NCBI RefSeq assembly: GCF_020010925.1
Contig: NZ_JAGJBZ010000001.1
Span: 3,020,001 to 3,084,000 of the forward strand
Origin: Streptomyces griseiscabiei
GTDB lineage: Bacteria > Actinomycetota > Actinomycetes > Streptomycetales > Streptomycetaceae
Length of the DNA: 64,000 nucleotides
Reading direction: 5' to 3'
Shown: positions 61,596-64,000 of the stretch, one piece after another
Layout: every line of letters begins with the position of its first letter
How positions within the stretch are numbered: the first letter of the stretch is position 1
The notes under the pieces: generated by a model
What the model saw: only the letters and a program-made list of their open reading frames with translations
Databases searched by the model: none
Told to the model about the DNA's origin: nothing
Program-made: the position numbers and the translations under genes

Positions 61596-62921
61596 TCAGG
61601 ACGCGTCGATGAAACGGTCGAGCACGCGTACGCCGAACTTCAGCCCCTCCACCGGCACCCGCTCGTCCACACCGTGGAACATCCCCGCGAAGTCCAGCTC
61701 CGGCGGCAACTTCAGCGGCGCGAACCCGAAACCGCGGATACCGAGGTCGTCGAAGGACTTGGCGTCCGTACCGCCGGAGAGCATGTACGGGACCGCCTTC
61801 GCGCCCGGGTCCTCGGCGAGCAGCGCGGACTGCATGGCGTCGACGATCGTCCCGTCGAAGGACGTCTCCAGCGCCTTGTCCGAGTGCGTGTCCTCGCGCC
61901 GCACGTTCGGGCCGAGGATCCTGTCGAGGTCGGCGAGGAACTCCTCCTCGAAGCCCGGCAGGAACCGCCCGTCGACATGGGCGGTGGCCTCGCCCGGGAT
62001 GACGTTGACCTTGTAGCCGGCGCCGAGCTGCGTCGGGTTGGCGGTGTTGCGCAGGGTCGCGCCGATGAGCTTGGCGATACCGCCGAGCCGGGCGAGGGTG
62101 CCCTCCATGTCCTCCGGGTCGAGCGTGGTGCCGAGCGCGTCGCCGAGTTCGTCGAGGAAGGCCCGGGTGGTCTTGGTGACCCGGACCGGGAACTGGTGGC
62201 GGCCGAGGCGGGCGACGGCCTCCGACAGCTCGGTGATGGCGTTGTCCCGGTGGATCATCGAGCCGTGGCCGGCCGTACCGGCCACCGTGAGCTTCATCCA
62301 GTGCATGCCCTTCTCGGCCGTCTGGATCAGGTAGAGCCGCCGCTGCTCGTTCACCGTGAAGGAGAACCCGCCGACCTCGCTGATCGCCTCGGTGACGCCC
62401 TCGAAGAGATCGGCGTGGTTCTTCACGAGGTGCTTCGCCCCGTAGGTGCCGCCGGCCTCCTCGTCGGCGAGGAAGGCGAGCACGATGTCGCGCGGGGGCT
62501 TGCGGCCGCTGCGCAGCCGGTCGCGGACGACCGCCAGCGTCATCGCGTCCATGTCCTTCATGTCGACGGCGCCCCGGCCCCACACACAGCCGTCCGCGAC
62601 CTCGCCGGAGAAGGGGTGGTGGGTCCAGTCCGCCGCGTTGGCCGGGACGACGTCGGTGTGGCCGTGGATCAGCAGCGCGGGCCGGGACGGGTCCTCGCCC
62701 TCGATACGGGCCACCGTCGAGGCGCGGCCCGGGTGCGACTCGAAGATCTTCGGCTCCAGCCCCACCTCGGCCAGCTTCTCGGCGACCCACTCGGCGGCCT
62801 CGCGCTCACCCGGGCCCGAGTGGTCGCCGAAGTTGCTGGTGTCGATCCGGATCAGCTCGCGGCAGAGGTCGACGACCTCGTCCTCGCCGGTCACGTGCCT
62901 GCCCGTGTCCGTCTCACTCAC
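61596..62921 (-). CDS. M20-family metallopeptidase
   Basis: A 441-aa zinc-dependent exopeptidase or deacylase. LLIHGHTDVVPANAADWTHH provides His and Asp, WGRGAVDMKDMDAM the bridging Asp, LAFLADEEAGGTYGAKHL the catalytic and metal-binding Glu pair, and LSGGTDAKSFDDLGIRGFGF plus FHGVDERVPVEGLKFG the C-terminal ligands. A small dimerisation domain lies at about 190-310 (GTAGHGSMIHRDNAITELSE). The GTG at 62921 follows GGAGGAACC. It may act on dipeptides or acyl amino acids; the neighbours give no hint. Confidence 0.92.
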   Translation of the reverse strand: MSETDTGRHVTGEDEVVDLCRELIRIDTSNFGDHSGPGEREAAEWVAEKLAEVGLEPKIFESHPGRASTVARIEGEDPSRPALLIHGHTDVVPANAADWTHHPFSGEVADGCVWGRGAVDMKDMDAMTLAVVRDRLRSGRKPPRDIVLAFLADEEAGGTYGAKHLVKNHADLFEGVTEAISEVGGFSFTVNEQRRLYLIQTAEKGMHWMKLTVAGTAGHGSMIHRDNAITELSEAVARLGRHQFPVRVTKTTRAFLDELGDALGTTLDPEDMEGTLARLGGIAKLIGATLRNTANPTQLGAGYKVNVIPGEATAHVDGRFLPGFEEEFLADLDRILGPNVRREDTHSDKALETSFDGTIVDAMQSALLAEDPGAKAVPYMLSGGTDAKSFDDLGIRGFGFAPLKLPPELDFAGMFHGVDERVPVEGLKFGVRVLDRFIDAS

Positions 62922-63121
62922 GCTGGTTCCTCCCGCTGTCGCTGCTGGTGGTTCCCCCTCATCCTCCTCCTGCCCGGCGGTCCGCCCCAAGACCGGGACC
63001 GGCCCGTCACAAGCCGTTCACGCCCGCCCGCCCCCGGGAACAGGGTGTGATCGGGGGCCTCGGAAAGCCTGGTAATGTTTTCCTCGTCGCCGCGGGGAGC
63101 ACCCCGCACGACAGACACCTT

Positions 63122-63206
63122 GTCCGGGTGGCGGAATGGCAGACGCGCTAGCTTGAGGTGCTAGTGCCCTTTATCGGGCGTGGGGGTTCAAGTCCCCCCT
63201 CGGACA
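63122..63206 (+). tRNA. tRNA-Leu, anticodon GAG
   Basis: An 85-nt class II tRNA. The acceptor arms GTCCGGG and CTCGGAC pair with one G-U; the anticodon arm CTAGC-TTGAGGT-GCTAG carries GAG at 63155-63157, reading CUC and CUU. A variable arm CCC-TTTATC-GGG follows, then the T-arm GGGGG-TTCAAGT-CCCCC. CCA is not encoded. A perfect hairpin follows at 63214. Confidence 0.96.
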
Positions 63207-63213
63207 CATAGTG

Positions 63214-63247
63214 GCGAAGGCCGCGACCCCAGGGTCGCGGCCTTCGC
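63214..63247 (+). terminator. tRNA-Leu terminator
   Basis: Perfect 16-bp arms (GCGAAGGCCGCGACCC and complement) separated by CA begin seven bases after the tRNA end. Confidence 0.85.
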
Positions 63248-63488
63248 GCGTTAGACTGACGAAATGTGGGCGACGTCTCTCCCCACCAGGAAAACCCCAG
63301 GTCAAGGCCCATGGTCCCGCTTCTCCGGGTCGCCCGGAGGTCACCCCCGCTTGGCCGATACGACAGGCCGTAGTCACCCGAGCACTAGAGTATTGGGCTT
63401 GTTCGGTGCCGATACGGAAATATCCCCAGGCAGACCTGTGGCCCCGTCGGCGCCCCCGGATGGTCCGGGTTCGAGAGGCGAGGATCCG

Positions 63489-64000
63489 ATGGCCGCCGTA
63501 TACGAGAGTCCTGACCTGACGCTGCTCGACGGGGAGCTGGCGGAGGGATCCGGGGGGTTCGGCGGGGCGGCGCGGTTCACGGCCGGTCCGGCGGCGTCCC
63601 CGCGCACGCTCGTGGATGTCTTCGAGGCGTCGGTGCGGTCGTATCCGGACGAGCCCGCGCTGGACGACGGGAAGCGGCGGCTGACCTACCGCGCGCTGGC
63701 GGTCGAGGTGGAGCAGCTGCGGCGGCGGCTGGGCGCGGCCGGGGTGGGGCTCGGGGACCGTGTCGGCGTGCGGGTGCCCTCGGGCACCAACGAGCTGTAT
63801 GTCGCCATCCTCGCGGTGCTCGCCGCCGGGGCGGCGTACGTACCGGTGGACGCCGAGGACCCCGACGAGCGGGCCGAGCTGGTGTTCGGCGAGGCCGGGG
63901 TACGGGCCGTCGTCGGGGCCGGGCACGAGCTGACCGTGCACGGCGCGTCCGACTCCCCCGCCGCACGGCCCGGGGTCGAGCACGACGCGTGGATCATCTT
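63489..64000 (+). CDS. Adenylation-domain protein (NRPS-like), N-terminal part
   Basis: The first 170 residues of an AMP-forming adenylation enzyme run off the right edge. TLVDVFEASVRSYPDEPALD, RRLTYRALAVEVEQLRRRL and AILAVLAAGAAYVPVDAEDP correspond to motifs A1-A2 of amino-acid adenylation domains. Starting directly with the adenylation domain, as in Pls/PosA-type synthetases, suggests a self-contained synthetase rather than part of a modular line. The ATG at 63489 follows GCGAGG. Substrate residues lie beyond the window. Confidence 0.8.
   Translation, partial: MAAVYESPDLTLLDGELAEGSGGFGGAARFTAGPAASPRTLVDVFEASVRSYPDEPALDDGKRRLTYRALAVEVEQLRRRLGAAGVGLGDRVGVRVPSGTNELYVAILAVLAAGAAYVPVDAEDPDERAELVFGEAGVRAVVGAGHELTVHGASDSPAARPGVEHDAWII

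Overview
The window reads as chromosomal DNA of a Streptomyces. It has very high GC with strong third-position GC bias, GTG starts, AGGAG-type ribosome binding sites, a Pup-proteasome cluster, a gylR-type glycerol operon, mycothiol biosynthesis and chaplin genes. Both ends cut genes: an MFS transporter on the left and an adenylation-domain (NRPS-like) protein on the right. No rRNA, CRISPR array or origin was seen; there is one tRNA-Leu(GAG).

Layout. 1-8 kb: a LacI regulator, then the proteasome genes on the minus strand in transcription order arc/mpa, dop, pup, an endonuclease VII-like gene, prcB, prcA, with a divergent ferredoxin. 8-21 kb: a secreted protein, TrmI tRNA methyltransferase, a site-2-type protease with CBS domains, a RecB-family nuclease, an orphan NarL-type regulator, two tandem peptide-type substrate-binding lipoproteins, a HAD phosphatase and cobalamin-dependent MetH. 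21.8-27.1 kb: gylR, then glycerol facilitator, kinase and glycerol-3-phosphate dehydrogenase. 27.2-43.4 kb: a sulfur-salvage island (below). 43.5-53.9 kb: a GntR regulator, PAC2 protein, MshC, a PI3/4-kinase-fold protein, DUF3090, a histidine phosphatase, CorA, a 254-bp miniature inverted-repeat element, a ferritin-like protein and an F420-type oxidoreductase. 54.0-55.7 kb: an intact ISL3-family insertion sequence with an 8-bp target duplication. 55.8-64 kb: an aldo/keto reductase, a RecD-like protein without recognisable Walker motifs, two small conserved proteins, a three-domain chaplin next to chpH, an M20 peptidase, the tRNA and the truncated adenylation gene.

The most interesting region is 27.8-43.4 kb. 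The minus-strand operon (substrate-binding protein, ATPase, permease, mtnK) looks like a methylthioribose import-and-phosphorylation system. The plus-strand mtnD-mtnC-mtnB operon and the facing mtnA convert methylthioribose-1-phosphate towards the methionine precursor ketoacid. A plus-strand six-gene operon adds a BMP-type nucleoside importer, a nucleoside phosphorylase and an MTA/SAH-deaminase-like amidohydrolase, which would feed methylthioadenosine into the same intermediate by way of methylthioinosine. All three forward units (the MTR importer operon, mtnDCB and the nucleoside importer operon) are preceded by a 21-24-codon reading frame ending in Cys-Arg just before the stop, which suggests cysteine/sulfur-responsive attenuation across the island. 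The first of these appears to be leaderless and has two LacI-type operator-like palindromes at its promoter.

From memory, the order prcA/prcB/pup/dop/arc, trmI, RecB nuclease, metH, PAC2, mshC, DUF3090, histidine phosphatase matches the Mycobacterium tuberculosis Rv2109c-Rv2135c region. The glycerol and sulfur-salvage blocks therefore look like Streptomyces-specific material placed between metH and the PAC2 gene in an otherwise ancient actinobacterial order. Strong perfect hairpins mark most convergent gene ends.
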